Assembly: GCA_963989385.1 (NCBI GenBank)
Contig: OZ022501.1
Span: 134,001-198,000 of the forward strand
Source of the DNA: Ctena decussata
Taxonomy: Eukaryota > Mollusca > Bivalvia > Lucinida > Lucinidae
Reading direction: 5' to 3'
DNA: 64,000 nucleotides
Below, in pieces: positions 1 to 11,255 of the stretch. Position numbers and translations under genes: made by a program. Each line of letters begins with the position of its first letter. Position 1 is the stretch's first letter. The notes beneath the pieces were generated by a model. That model saw nothing but the letters and a program-made list of their open reading frames with translations. It was not told the DNA's origin and did no database searches.

Positions 1-847
1 ACTTTCAAAAACTGCGTACACAAAATACTGATATTTTGCAAGCCAGTTACTGCAAGTTTTAACTGTTCCACCAATTCTTTTCTCACCCATGTTATCTGAC
101 CCATGTCCGTATAGGACGAATCACGCAACAATTGTGTGTAGTCTCGCTTATGACGAGCTTAAGCTATTATTTAATTACCGTTAAGGTCAAGAATACGTAA
201 ATGGCTCATACATAGAATTTTTTAAAATTTTGCACAGAAGTGCATTTTCATGTGTTACATCGAAATATGCAATAGAAAAGATAGGTCACCGAGTTCGTTT
301 AGTCGCTAGATCAGATTGAAAAACGTGAAATTTTGAGGCCGTTTCCATTGACGGCAATGCGAAAGCGATGAAAATTTCCAGATTTTAAAACTTAGACGTA
401 CATAGCTTGTTTACCACTACATAGATTTTTTTCAAAAACTGATATTTTATGTCACAGCATCTGTTGATTAAAATGAGGTAAAGAAAGTCCTTGACTACCG
501 AGCTCGTTTTTCAATTAGCGCTTGATACGCAAGCATAGGTATGTATAAATTTTCGCCATTCGTTGACGTCATTTATATGCGACGTTGCAATCGTTTACGG
601 GCGACGTTATAAGGCATGCTAAGATTGTTATGAGAATACGGAAAGACAGCGACTAATAGGGTTCTTAGTGATAACAAAAATTAATAAAATTCGAAAACAA
701 ACTTCTAACAGTATTATGGTTACTGCAGCCGACACGAAATGAGCCGCGCAACGAAAAAGGAAAAGCCCTGAGTAAACCCAAATTCCTCTTTTTAAAACTG
801 CGTTACCCTAAAATTGTAATACCAAACCACAAAATGCCGCAGCCGTG

Positions 848-1050
848 ACATGATAATGTGGGTCCTTGGGGCATGAACGGTCAGCGGATCAGTCTGCGCA
901 TCCGCCCAAACTGACAAGAGCCTTTGTTGTTCATGTCCTCTGGTACATTGATTCCGTGAGGAACAGCGAAGAGATTTATCAAACTACGCGTATGCGCAGG
1001 CTGATCTGTATGCATGTTTATTTATTGCCGACTCATGTCCTTTCGGTGTG
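848..1050. mobile_element. degraded GAGCCGCG-type MITE
   Basis: The internal words GATCAGTCTGCGCATCCGCCC-like (about 890) and ATGCGCAGGCTGATCTG (about 992) are inverted to each other and resemble the subterminal words of the intact copy at 4574-4802. The ends are not preserved. Open frames across it are accidental. Confidence 0.35.
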
Positions 1051-1705
1051 GCTCATGGTAGTCCGATAACATTGACTCTTACGCCCTTTTGGACTGTATT
1101 TCAGTCATATCGAGATGATGGTAGGATCAAACTGAAAAGTTACAAGACAAATTTCCACCGTCGGCGGAAGGATTCTTGTATCCTAGTGGCTGTAGGGGCG
1201 GTGTGGGTAAGAGGCCCGCTGTATTACAACAAGTGGAAGAAATATTCATCCGTAATTTGTAAAAGGATATGCACAGTTAAAATTGCAAAAAGCTTCATTA
1301 TAATAAATATTACAATCCGATACCATAAAGCTCTAAAACCAGCTGGCACACATTTACTTGGTTTGTTATTTCGGATACGCAATCCGACCAGCGCCGCGGA
1401 ACATTCGGTTATAGGCCTAACGCAGAAGGCTGTGGGTTCGAATCCGGGCTCGGCCAGCCAGCGACTGAAAAAGTCTCTTCGTCAAGCCAGCAGTATAAAT
1501 GGTTTAAAGTATACTTTTTTTATGAATGGGTAACTTTTTCGAATCAGGGAAGGATAACGCAGCGAAAGGAGAAGGATGTGCTCCGCCTTTCATACTTTCA
1601 TATGTGTGTCTGAAAAGTCCTGAGAGCCCTGAAAGTAGGGAGGGAACATGTATTGCGGCCAACCTTAAATTGTAACACACGCACGAAATACTCTGTCACA
1701 CTGTC

Positions 1706-1709
<4 letters not shown>

Positions 1710-1761
<52 letters not shown>
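1710..1761. repeat. (TC)n microsatellite
   Basis: About 26 uninterrupted TC dinucleotides, inside the TTAA-flanked element. Confidence 0.97.
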
Positions 1762-1765
<4 letters not shown>

Positions 1766-2218
1766 ATTTTGTAGGAATACATTTATGTTGATGAAATAAC
1801 TTCATGAATACAGGAAAAGAAAAACACTGCAATATCAGCAAAGGGCTTGAATAAAAAATGACAAAAACTCCGTTTTTTCCATGTTTGACTCTTTAATTAA
1901 ATGTCCGATGGGGGCCACCATATTGAAAATAGCATTGACTAGAAAGTATTTCGTGACGTAACGTCGTTCGCGACGCACGTAATTAATTGCGCCAGTCATT
2001 TACGTATTCTTGACCTTAAGTCCACATAGATCTTGCAATGAACGAACCATTTCATTATAAAGTTTGCGCCCGTCAAGAAATTTCTGAATTACATGTATTT
2101 GAAAATTTCGAACAGGATAAATTGGTTTTCAGTAATTTTAATTTACATCAAACGATAGGAAGTAATATTCCAGCATGGGTTTATGTTCAGTAGGTGTTTT
2201 TTCTCTCGTTTTCTTCAG

Positions 2219-2316
2219 AACAGATTTAATGGAAGTGACGTCGTTTGTGTCCGCCATGATGGCGGCCGGCGCCATGTCGTCCTGCTTCACCGAATCGCCA
2301 CAGACATACAGAGCAG
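2219..2316 (+). CDS. locus 1 exon with start codon and signal peptide
   Basis: A pyrimidine tract and CAG acceptor end at 2218, the ATG is at 2229, and the donor AG|GTAACA follows 2316. This implies at least one further 5' untranslated exon upstream. The exon ends in phase 1 after the motif SSCFTES, which is shared with locus 2 (SSCFTTS). Confidence 0.75.
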
Positions 2317-5300
2317 GTAACATAAGCTATAATCAAAAACGCATGAAAGCTTCTTTTTTTATCTTATTTCTGATATCATATGTGTTTGTGAGACAGATAT
2401 TGACCTTTTTTATTTCTTAAAATCTATGTTGTCGAGTCATCAATGTGTTTATTTTCATCTTTTAATTACAACAAATACAGGTTTTGCATCTCTTTATAAA
2501 AGGGCCCATCCTTGAAGGAAAGAAAATTGTCCTAGGAGCGACTATTTCCTTTTTACACTAGCCGTGAGACTGGAGGCCCTCCTTACAAAATAAAACAAAA
2601 ACTCTTAATCTTCTCAAGCAAAGGGTACTAAGTCAACCATGTTCCTTACATACCCTTGGCCGACGGTATATTCGCATAGCAAGTTTCCCGCCGCGCCGTC
2701 TTTTGGCTGCAGTGAGTTGATTTCCATTGACGTGTGTCATTTTTTTACCAGTCAAAAGTTCAAAAGCACAGTTGTCTCACAACTTCACATTATTGTTTTA
2801 AAAATCACAAATGACTTGTTAAAATATTGACCGCTTTCTCTTTTTTGAACACGATATTTTACTATCACCAAGGGCGCCTGTTATGCGTAAATAATTTGAT
2901 TGAATGCAATTGTAGTTGCTTGCATCCAATGAAATGGTTCAGTGGACAATTCAATTAACGAATATGCCGTCGGCAAAGGGTACGTAAGGAACATAGTGGA
3001 CTTAGTACGCTTTTCTTGAGAAAATTCCAAAACAGAAGTGCAAATGCAGAGATATACTTAGATACTATGTATGGCCTAAGTCCTTTTTTTCGAATAAGTT
3101 CTCTGCTCTTATAGGAACTCCTTTAGATGTTATTTCGTTCATCACATGCCTATGCATCAGAAATCTAAAATCCTTGGTTTGCGAAGATGCTACTTTGGAT
3201 GCTAGAATAGGGTTAGCTTGTTTGATGCGCACATTCATTCTTTAATAGGAGCTACTATACTTTTTATAGAAAATTATTTGTTTTTCTCCAAGTATAGCCC
3301 CGTAGCCCATAAGGAAATATTTCTAGGATAGCGTAAGCTCCCTTAGGTGTTTTGACAGTAGGCCTTAAACATCCCTTTGGAAGTGCCGTGGCTCAAATGT
3401 CAATGAGTGTGGCTTTGATCGGGATGTCTGTCGCCGGCAAAGACCTGCCCATCGCCTTTTCCCCCTAAAAAAATGGGGTTTAGAGAAGTTAAATACAGAA
3501 ATGTCCATCTGTCAAATTAAATTTGATTGTTGTTGCTGTTGTTTCAGTTCAACTAAATTTGGTAAAGGTACATCTGAGCCGCGACATGACAAAACCAACA
3601 AAGTGGCATGTGCGCCAAATGAAAATGCAGATCAGCCTGGGCGTGCGCCCAGTCTGATCAAAGCCTTCGCTGTGTGCATGGAGCTAGGTTAGACCCTTAG
3701 CTACCCTTTAAACGTACAACAAAGACTCTGGTCAGACTAAAAACAGGGCAAGGTGGAAAGGGATCGTTTCGAAGTCATCTGCGGTGCACCAACGACCTTG
3801 TAAGGTTACGGGATATAATAGAATAGAATAGGCTCATTTCCATTAAAGACAGAATGCCATAGCCTAGATGTAATAGACGTTTGTTGTCATATACAGATAG
3901 AGTGTGGCTTTTCAGAGATTTTTTTCGGAGTGATCGTTTTCTAAAATCAACAATTGCACACTTACAATATTAGTAAGCGAACTGTTGAAATGAGACGTAA
4001 AATATATATCAAGTATTATGTTTTTTAGACAATGGGACGGAGATCACCTACTGCAATTACAAGGGAGAAAAGAAGTATCCTGGAGCGGAGTGGACATCCA
4101 AAGAATGTGAGAAATGTTCTTGCACAGCTGACGAAGGCTTAAAATGTTGCAAGTGAGTTTCTATTCCGGATAACATCAAACTTTAACTGTCTATCAATTT
4201 TATTTTCAACATATATGGTTTTGGACCTTATTAGCAGGAGCGATAGGCCGATATGATTCCATTACATACATTTAACTTAACCTCAACAAGCGACAAACAC
4301 ATCAAATGTTTTACCTCACCCAGCAAATTATGGCTTACACGGAGCTCTGTAAATAGTTAAGCGGACTCTAGAATCCAAACAGTTGCTGCTTTATTACAAA
4401 CAATGGCAAAATAAAAAGCGACTAAAAGGGCATTTCATCGTTCATGTTTAAATATATAATTGTCAATTTTCATCGTTTGATCGTAATAAGTTGAGAGTCA
4501 TTTTTAGATTTTGATAATGTGATGTCTTATCACATTCTAGCAAGGCTAATGAAAATTACAAACAACTAAACATGAGCCGCGACACGAGAAAACCAACAAA
4601 GTGGTTGTGCACCCAGCGAAGACTCAGATCAGCCTGGGCATCCACCCAGTCTGATCAGTCTTCGTTGTCCGCATAGAGGTAGCTTAGACCCTCAGTTACC
4701 TGTTGAGCGCTAAGGAAAGTCTGATCAGACTGGACTGATGCCCAGGCTGATCTTAGTCTGCGCTGAGCGCACAACCACACTGTTGGTTTTCACGTGTCGC
4801 TCATATGTACTCATTGTTACTTCAGCCTGAGACACAAATGTACTACAGCTGGTAATGGTTAAAAAATAAACAGTTTAGCAACTCATTATCTCATGTGTAA
4901 TACTTGCCCTACAATGTTCCTTCGTTCATATTATACTGTATGTTGTATCTGGAATGGATTTATTTTCGGTTGTCGACCACGAGGCACTCTACGTCTCTTC
5001 CAGACCAATGCAGAATGTAAAAATTGGTTACCTTGTCACAATTTGAAAATCACTTCTGCGTTTTTCTACCATTTTACAAAAGAGAAACAACTGCCACGAC
5101 TTCTCTGGAGTATGAAATCCTTCCAAAAGCGGCCTCTCCTTACACCTGAATGTAATAGTTAAACAGTTATTACTATCTTGTATGGTGAAAATTCGTTTAC
5201 TAAATTTTATGTATTTGTTAATTTACATATTATATATATAAATTTATTCATTTATTTATATTATGGAAAGCCGGGCCGGTTAGCGCAATCGGTAGGGCAC

Positions 5301-5886
5301 CTGACTCGTAAGTCAGAGGGGCTGGGTTCGAATCCCGGTCTGGCCACATACTTTCGTTTCTCCTTCCGCTGATTCAAGAAGGGCAGTTGTCAGTTACTGG
5401 CGAAAGTATGTGCACTTAGTACTGGTTAACCGCTTAGAAGGTCTAAGCCTGCCCAGGAATAGTGTGGTTAGGTTAACTGACCGTCCCGACATGACCTTAG
5501 TTGTTTAACGTGGACGTTAAGCATCAAATCAATCAATCAATCAATATATTATGGAAAGGAGGTGTTTTTGGGATAATTTTCGCATTTTTTACCATTTTCT
5601 CAAAATATACTGTCTTTTCATATTTCATATACATGTTTCGAAATATGATATAGTGTTGTTGTTTTTTTCTTCATTTTTTAATATCAAACATCAAGTTTTC
5701 TGTAACAAGTATACTTTCGTTGTCAGGGCTGGTCAACACCACATGAGCTATACAAACGTGAACGGGGACTCTGAATGTATCCAGAAGAAGGAGGGATGTG
5801 AGATCAAATGGGTGTTGAGGGACAACCCCGACCAACCATGTCCAAAAGGCAAAAGGCAGGAAGCTTCTAAAGATCCCTTAATTTAA
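2229..5886 (+). CDS. beta-microseminoprotein-like secreted protein, locus 1 (3 coding exons)
   Basis: Joining 2229-2316, 4029-4152 and 5727-5886 gives an unbroken 123-residue protein. Every junction is GT-AG and the phases fit exactly (phase 1, then phase 2). The protein has a short hydrophobic leader (residues 1-17, rich in Met and Ala) and then ten cysteines at 19, 38, 56, 59, 61, 69, 70, 88, 95 and 109. The order C-C-C..C.C-CC-C-C-C, with an invariant Trp (51) before the C..C.C cluster, is the signature of the PSP94/beta-microseminoprotein family. Human MSMB also has ten cysteines and a mature length near 94. It is predicted to be a small disulphide-rich secreted protein; vertebrate relatives bind CRISP proteins, but the role here is unknown. 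The start at 2229 is chosen because a good splice acceptor (2217-2218) precedes it by 10 bp. An upstream in-frame ATG at 2175 would add 18 residues and would need that acceptor to be unused. Confidence 0.85.
2611..3022. mobile_element. inverted-repeat element in intron 1 of locus 1
   Basis: Two arms of about 64 bp (2611-2674 and 2959-3022) are inverted copies with a handful of mismatches and are separated by about 280 bp. The arms contain the words ATGTTCCTTAC and GCCGACGG. There is no obvious target duplication and no coding capacity. Probably a MITE or foldback remnant. Confidence 0.65.
3576..3710 (+). mobile_element. GAGCCGCG MITE, left part (copy 1)
   Basis: Starts with GAGCCGCGACATGACAAAA and carries the AGATCAGCCTGGGC and CAGTCTGATCA words of this family. 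It is truncated near 3710, where a non-LTR retrotransposon 3' end follows. Confidence 0.7.
3734..3835 (+). mobile_element. non-LTR retrotransposon 3' end (copy 1)
   Basis: Matches the last part of the reverse-transcriptase remnant at 42.7-43.35 kb (AAGGTGGAAAGGGATCG, then CCAACGACCTTGTAAGGT). It ends in an ATAGAATAGAATAGG-like tail, as expected for a 5'-truncated insertion. It lies about 190 bp before exon 2 of locus 1. Confidence 0.7.
4029..4152 (+). CDS. locus 1 exon 2, cysteine-rich core
   Basis: The acceptor TTTTTTAG ends at 4028 and the donor AA|GTGAGT follows 4152. Phase 1 in, phase 2 out. It encodes residues 30-70 and part of 71, including CNYKGEKK, the Trp, and the CEKCSC and KCC cysteine groups. 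The pattern is very close to the middle of vertebrate beta-microseminoprotein. Confidence 0.9.
4574..4802. mobile_element. GAGCCGCG MITE, complete (copy 2)
   Basis: 229 bp with terminal inverted repeats GAGCCGCGACACGAGAAAAC / GAGCGACACGTGAAAAC. Further inverted subterminal words (AGATCAGCCTGGGC against GCCCAGGCTGATC) mean the whole element can fold into a hairpin. It sits in intron 2 of locus 1. Confidence 0.85.
5257..5558 (+). mobile_element. tRNA-derived SINE, family A (5271-5544) with 14 bp target duplication
   Basis: The head resembles a tRNA, with A box TTAGCGCAATCGG, a CGT-like anticodon region and B box GGGTTCGAATCCC. A body with a TTAACTGACCG word and a tail of ATCA repeats follow. 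TATATTATGGAAAG occurs directly before (5257-5270) and after (5545-5558), which shows LINE-type retroposition. The anticodon arm is one base short, so this is not a functional tRNA gene. It lies in intron 2 of locus 1. Confidence 0.92.
5727..5886 (+). CDS. locus 1 last exon (exon 3)
   Basis: The acceptor TTGTCAG ends at 5726. It enters in phase 2, completes Lys71 and carries cysteines 8-10 (ECIQKKEGC and PCPKG), ending at TAA 5884-5886. The C-terminal tail KGKRQEASKDPLI is basic and hydrophilic. Confidence 0.88.
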
Positions 5887-5920
5887 GACTTATGGTGATA
5901 TTAATTATGCAAGCTTTCTG

Positions 5921-5926
5921 AATAAA
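5921..5926 (+). promoter_or_regulatory. poly(A) signal of locus 1
   Basis: A canonical AATAAA 35 bases after the stop codon, with TTTTAT-rich sequence just downstream. Confidence 0.75.
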
Positions 5927-6132
5927 GCATTTTATCGCCAAGCTGTGTACTTAAGTTATAAAACCGGTAAACGCAAAAAAGATTTGAACCTGCTCAGATT
6001 CTTCACACTGTTATTGAATTCTCAACTTTGTCCATCAGAGTTAGGGTTATTTAAATTTTGTTTACTGCAATTTTCCACTGATGGTTTATACTAAAAGTGA
6101 TTTGGCATTTAATTAAAACTTCTGTAGACATG

Positions 6133-7127
6133 TACGAGGGATGATAAAAAAATACGTGGACCTTTGCTGTAGAAATTTTATTATTGATAGTAAACACATT
6201 AAATTTGCGGTAAATATAGATTAGGATTTCATTTATCCGGTGATGTATTTAATTTACCAGTCTAACTTTGGGAAGTTGTCTAATTAAGTCGTCATAGTAA
6301 CCTTTTGACGGTTCTGCGGAGCACGGTAAAAAATTGCCTTATTATTTCGAATTGTTTGTTAAATTTGGATATGTCTAATGTATGCAGAAGATTAAAATGC
6401 TTGACGATTGGTATGGTTTCCGCTCTTATTGCAGTCAGCATTTGTTATGCTTGCATATAAGCAGCGTAAAATATTTCTGTAGGTCACACAAGGGCGACAA
6501 AATGGCGCCAAACATTTTACCGTGTACTTAATGCAAGTTCCAGGTTTTGTATAGAATTGTAAAAAAATGAAGGCAAGATCAAAGAAATGTTTTAAATGAT
6601 CAAATTTAATATTATTTTATCCTTTTATGTTAGTTTTGTCTGATGTTGGCACAGATTTGAGGGTTTTAGACCTGCATTTAGACATACACCGCAAAAGTAT
6701 TTTGCGTTGAAAGATATTGAAAGCAAAAGATCGGCTTGGATTTATGATCCAATGAAGATAGGAAGGGTTTGGTATGAATTTCTTCAAAACAATCAAATTT
6801 CATGCAGATGTGTCTAAAGTTGGTCAAAATCATGAAAATCTACAGAGAGGGTGTTCGTTTTTTAAAAAACAACAACAGGGAAACAAAAGAACCCCAACAA
6901 TGTTAAACAGGGACAAAACGCCAAACGTCATTAATATAGTGCTCCGCTATAGCTGTACCTACCTAATATAAAATGAAAGAAAATACTTTTTTTCATTGAA
7001 ATTTCTTCAAAACTTCACATTACGTAGCTAAAATATCGAACTTTACTGCGGTATGAGACAAAATACTATAGTTGCTTTATCCTTACCGTCACAGCAAAAG
7101 TCCACGTATTTTTTATCACCCCTCGTA
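6133..7127. mobile_element. mariner-type element, non-autonomous (6135-7125)
   Basis: The terminal inverted repeats CGAGGGATGATAAAAAAATA and CGAGGGGTGATAAAAAATAC continue through TGGACNTTTGCTGT. They are flanked by TA at 6133-6134 and 7126-7127. A CGAGGG start with TA duplication is typical of mariner elements. The 991 bp interior has no visible transposase motif. It lies about 200 bp past the locus 1 poly(A) signal. Confidence 0.85.
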
Positions 7128-7271
7128 AGTTTGCTCATGCATGCAATTTGCTTAAACCTCCAGTTGACAAATCGTTTGCATATGCACGGAATTTGTTTGA
7201 AATTCTTGTAGACAAGTTAGTTTGCATATGCATGGAATTGGTTGAGATTTTACAATAGTGAGTTCTCAGGA

Positions 7272-7354
7272 GGCACACAACGTTGAATCAATATTGAATC
7301 AACGTTATAACGTTCAATGAAAGTTGATTAAATATTGATTCCAAGTTGTGTGCC
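7272..7354. mobile_element. AACGTTGAATC hairpin mini-element
   Basis: An imperfect 83 bp palindrome: GGCACACAACGTTGAATCAA at the left and the inverse ending TTGTGTGCC at the right. This type of hairpin is common in molluscan DNA. A diverged relative is at 45461-45560. Confidence 0.7.
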
Positions 7355-7796
7355 TAGTGATTTTTTCATTCATTTATAAGTTGAAAAGTGATATTGTAAG
7401 GTAGCGCTTTTGAAAATGATGCAAAAGCAAATTGCTATCACAAAAAAAAATTCTGAAAACAAATATGGTCTAACAGGTTGTTAAGTATCTGATCATCACC
7501 TCCTCTTGACTGTTTTAACTTTACCCCGGGTTCATCTGTCCTGGAGCAATCCCATTTTCCATTTTTTCTCATAAAACGAGAATAACAGTACATCAGAAGA
7601 GTCATCACATCAGAAAAATAAACAGTGAAATATTTGTCCAGACTGCATAAATGCTATCATACAATCTAACTAAAGAATTCGCTGTTCACTGTAAATGACT
7701 CACCATGCTCATTAGATTGTTGATACACAGAAAAAATACTTATCAGAATGCGAATGTGCAAAAAGAGATTTGTGAAGTTACTGTTCCCGATTATTA

Positions 7797-7965
7797 TTAA
7801 AGACAAATATTCTCTACTATACAGAACACAAGTCAGTCTTTATTGGTTTTATGACCCTTTTATGTCATTACCTATGAGAGATGGGGTATTTCCTTTGAAA
7901 AATTAGTAGTGTCGCTGGACTGTTGCATAATAGGACATCCAATAAACAAGAATATTTGTCTTTAA
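7797..7965. mobile_element. TTAA-flanked MITE (7801-7961)
   Basis: The perfect 13 bp terminal repeat AGACAAATATTCT / AGAATATTTGTCT is flanked on both sides by TTAA (7797-7800, 7962-7965). It is 161 bp long with no coding capacity. Confidence 0.8.
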
Positions 7966-8111
7966 AACCTTTCCTTAAATAGACAGAAAAATAACTTGCA
8001 TTTTCCCATCCTTTGTTTTACAATAGTTCAATCATATCAAAACGATAGGAGGGTTGATCATGAAAGGATGTGTTTAATTGAGGCCCGTTCACGGTTGAAA
8101 AAAAAATACTG

Positions 8112-8187
8112 CCTCTAGCCATTATCGGACCCGGACTGCTAGCTTAGCATGCCATCGGTTAACCCATTGAGCTACGGTGGCTCTTCT
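8112..8187 (-). repeat. tRNA-like SINE head or tRNA pseudogene
   Basis: Read on the minus strand it has an A-box-like TAGCTCAATGGGTTAACC and a diverged B-box region near GTCCGGGTCCGA. The stems are not complementary enough for a working tRNA. Confidence 0.45.
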
Positions 8188-8498
8188 CCTTTATTCAGCG
8201 TATAAATACACTTCTATATATGCAAACAGGAAAACTGAATCAGCCTGCGCATGCGTGTTGTGTGATCAGAGTCTCCCTATTTTGCACAAAGAATTTACAT
8301 ATTCTGGGGGATCTAAATTTCACAGAGACGAGAGGAACCTTTAAAAGCGACAGCAACTCTAATATAAAAGATAAAGAGAAAAGGTCAAAATAAGTACGAC
8401 CCCGCCAAAAAGAACAAAGTATTTGCAATAATAATAACAACAAATATGAACTGCAACAGAAGATCCGTCTTAGATCGATCAGTGCTATAGATCAATGT

Positions 8499-8590
8499 GA
8501 GCCGCGAAACGACAAAATCAAAGAATGCAGGCTGTTCTGAGTCCTCGCCATGCGCTCATGTCACTTTGTTGATTTTGTCGTTGATGGCTA
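8499..8590. mobile_element. GAGCCGCG MITE, short copy 3
   Basis: Begins GAGCCGCGAAACGACAAAAT and ends with the inverse TTGATTTTGTCGTT..GGCT. At about 92 bp it is an internally deleted member of the family at 4574-4802. Confidence 0.65.
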
Positions 8591-9067
8591 CATCTGCCCA
8601 CTGAGTTTTGATGCTGCTCAAATAAAACAAACAATACCTCAAATAAATAAAAAATGCAAAAAAGGAACCAAGTACATATGTGTAAAAGCCCCACCCCCAA
8701 TTCATCATGGGAGACTACAACGAATCACAAGCTAGCCACAAACTATTGTGTTAAATCACAGTCGTCATTCCAGAACATCTGTGAAATGGAAGGCATCTGC
8801 ATTTGTTTAAGCATGATCTTTGGTTCCAAGGCAAGCATTACAGACATTTATTTCGCAAGTAAATAAATAAACGTATAACAATCAGACCAACCACAAAGTG
8901 GGGTAGGATGTTGCAGTGGACCAACTCGTAAGTGCGAGGAAGAGCAAAACCAATTACGTTGGCTTGTGAAAAATAGTAACTTTACTTTAGTAACATCTAC
9001 AACAAATAAATTCATCTCACGTGCAAATGAAAATATTAATGAAAGATCATATCATTTTGCATTGCAG

Positions 9068-9257
9068 TGGTACGACTACCCCACACAAGTTTAAAGACGA
9101 ACTGGAAGATGCTTTTGAGAAGGAAGACAGGGGAAAAGACGAAGACTTTGGTTTCGATGACGATCTCGGTGATGTGTTTGGTGATGACGATGATCAAAAA
9201 GATATATTGGACCCTTTTGATGATGATTTCGGCCACGATGACTTCTGGGATTTTTGA
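9068..9257 (+). CDS. orphan terminal exon encoding an acidic C-terminus
   Basis: A splice acceptor ATTGCAG ends at 9067. The exon then reads in phase 2 for 62 codons to TGA (9255-9257). The peptide begins GTTTPHKFKDELEDAF and becomes strongly acidic, with DDD runs alternating with Phe and Gly and ending DDFWDF. About 40% of residues are Asp or Glu. Phase 2 is exactly what exon 2 of locus 1 (donor after 4152) needs, so it could be an alternative last exon that replaces cysteines 8-10 with an acidic tail. It could instead belong to a separate gene whose other exons I cannot find. I do not recognise a family. Another frame is also open here, but its composition is less protein-like. Confidence 0.45.
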
Positions 9258-9596
9258 CGAACGTTCACTAAAATTTTAGGAAACCTATAAAACGCAAAAG
9301 AGAATCTCAAAAGCACAGTATACTACAAACTGGACTGAAAACATGGTTTCTTCTTGAAACTCAATGTTGGCCTGTGCACAACAAATTAAGTTGATTCAGT
9401 TTTCATACAGCATATCTAGCCCTTAACCAAAATAAGGTCAAAATATGCAATTCTCCAAGGCATTAATTTCCATACCCGTTCTGTTGTATATCTGTGACAT
9501 GCTATGTTACCACCACTTTGCTGTAGCAAAACAAATAGAGGTTTGTGCCAAAATTTCATTTCTTTCACTTTCTTTGCTTATTCACTTTATACTGGA

Positions 9597-9996
9597 AATT
9601 TAAAGAGTAACTACACTTCAGGAACTGACTGAAACAGATCCCAAACCCTATCCCCAACATCAAAGGGAAAGATTGACAAAGCCATCCCAACAAACAATAA
9701 ATTACAAGTGATAAGCCGAGTCAGCAGCTCTTTCCCAAATAGATGGCAACTCAGCTATCTTTATTGAACTAAATAATTTAGACCAACAGACGGGTTACAA
9801 CGGACTTAGCAAATTATATGAAAAACATTTAACAATTATTTTTACCTATTTTCTATTCTTATGATAGAAGGATTAAACTGAGAACACAATAAATTAAACA
9901 GCACCGAACATAAAACAAATGCAACCGCAACAAAAGTACCGCCTTGGGACGGTCAGTAATAACTACTGGGGGGTTTAAACCGGTTTTACTGGGCCC
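9597..9996 (-). repeat. interspersed repeat D, copy 1
   Basis: About 400 bp, nearly identical to 10869-11255 and 44107-44492. In the minus orientation it begins GGGCCCAGTAAAACCGG and contains TTATTACTGACCGTCCCAAG. Diverged relatives of that start recur on the plus strand near 16770, 17940, 24190 and 31740, which suggests the minus strand is the true orientation. No coding capacity. Confidence 0.8.
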
Positions 9997-10868
9997 GACC
10001 TCAGCATTTTTCTTTGAGACGGACGTCTTTTGATCAGGAATTGACACACTGGTGAATCATTTTTCTTCTTATATTTTTACCCTAAAACGATCAAGTATTA
10101 ATTCATTTATGGCCATTCATGTTAACTACAGATGTCAACAGAAATATCATTTCCTTAGAAATTTTGAAACCTTGACTATGCATAGGTTTGATTCAATTTA
10201 TTCGATTACTGCCGTTCTTTGATTGATTGTACTATCAGTAATCTGTTAGGCACATCTAAAGTGTGCACGAATACTAACTGTAAATGATCAGATACAATTC
10301 ATTATGTTTTTTTTGAAGTCTAAAGTGGTTAACAGCGACACAAAAACGATATTTTAATATCTTACAAGTAAAACGGTCGCAGCATGATGCAGCAAAAGAT
10401 AAAGCACGGCGTAAAAGAGATGCTTTTCAAATTTTTACGGTGAAGAATATTTGCCCAATGGTCCTGCATCCAGTTAGACATGTTTTATCAACAAAATAAA
10501 ATTTTGAGGTCATGTTACTGTGAAATTTTGGACCAATTTCTATCATTGTACCAATTATAAACTGATTCAGTCTCAGGGTTTGGAAGTAAAAAGGTCCTGA
10601 ATTTTTTTACATTTAACATAAAAATTGTTAGTATATACGTGACCTTGACATATTTCTAGTCATAAAAAGATCGAATAAAAGAGTATGTGTCAGATTGACA
10701 ACTATTATTTGTTCTTTGTCTGCCTTTACGCTCTTAAGCCATATAGCAGATTAGCTAGTCTAGATGTGATTATGAATTACTTCATAGACAAGATAAGATC
10801 AGATAAATGACATAAGATAATTTTATTAAAGTCTTACTTCACATATACATACAAAAGCTCACTTATAC
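9997..10868. other. AT-rich stretch, nothing recognised
   Basis: No exon-like frame, terminal repeats or tandem structure seen. It separates two direct copies of repeat D. Confidence 0.5.
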
Positions 10869-11255
10869 AAATTTAAAGAGTAACTACACTTCAGGAACTG
10901 ACTGAATCAGATCCCAAACCCTATCCCCAACATCAAAGGGAAAGATTGACAAAGACACCCATTACAAGTGATAAGCCGAGTCAGCAGCTCTTTCCCAAAT
11001 AGATGGCAACTCAGCTATCTTTATTGAACTAGATAATTTAGACCAACAGACGGGTTACAACGGACTAAGCAAATTATATGAATAAATTTAACAATTATTT
11101 TTACCTATTTTCTATTTTTATGATAGAAGGATTAAACTGAGAACATAATAAATTAAACAGCACTGAACATAAAACAAATGCAACCGCAACAAAAGTACCG
11201 CCTTGGGACGGTCAGTAATAACTACTGGGGGGTTTAAACCGGGTTTACTGGGCCC
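10869..11255 (-). repeat. interspersed repeat D, copy 2
   Basis: Very close to copy 1, but missing about 13 bases around 10960. It ends at the same GGGCCC word before unrelated flank. Confidence 0.8.

Larger units (their letters stand above)
181..2019. mobile_element. TTAA-flanked DNA element (185-2015)
   Basis: The termini GGTCAAGAATACGTAAATG (185-203) and its reverse complement (1997-2015) are a perfect 19 bp inverted repeat. Each is flanked directly by TTAA (181-184 and 2016-2019), the target duplication of piggyBac and Kolobok superfamilies. The 1.83 kb interior has no recognisable transposase. It holds a degraded GAGCCGCG-type MITE around 850-1050, a weak tRNA-like stretch around 1380-1460 and a TC microsatellite. 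Probably a non-autonomous or decayed element. It ends about 200 bp before the first visible exon of locus 1, so it lies in that gene's promoter or 5' intron. Confidence 0.72.

Noticed and set aside
1048..1533. 161-codon frame
   Set aside because: Spans a decayed MITE and a tRNA-like stretch (AVGSNPGS is the usual translation of a B box). No family resemblance.
5271..5345. Functional tRNA gene (CGT-like anticodon)
   Set aside because: The anticodon arm is one base short and the sequence continues into a SINE body with a 14 bp target duplication.
8775..8828. Candidate exon with a CAG acceptor and a GC-type donor (CAAG|GCAAGC) upstream of the acidic exon
   Set aside because: Its only open frame ends in phase 0, but the exon at 9068 requires phase 2.
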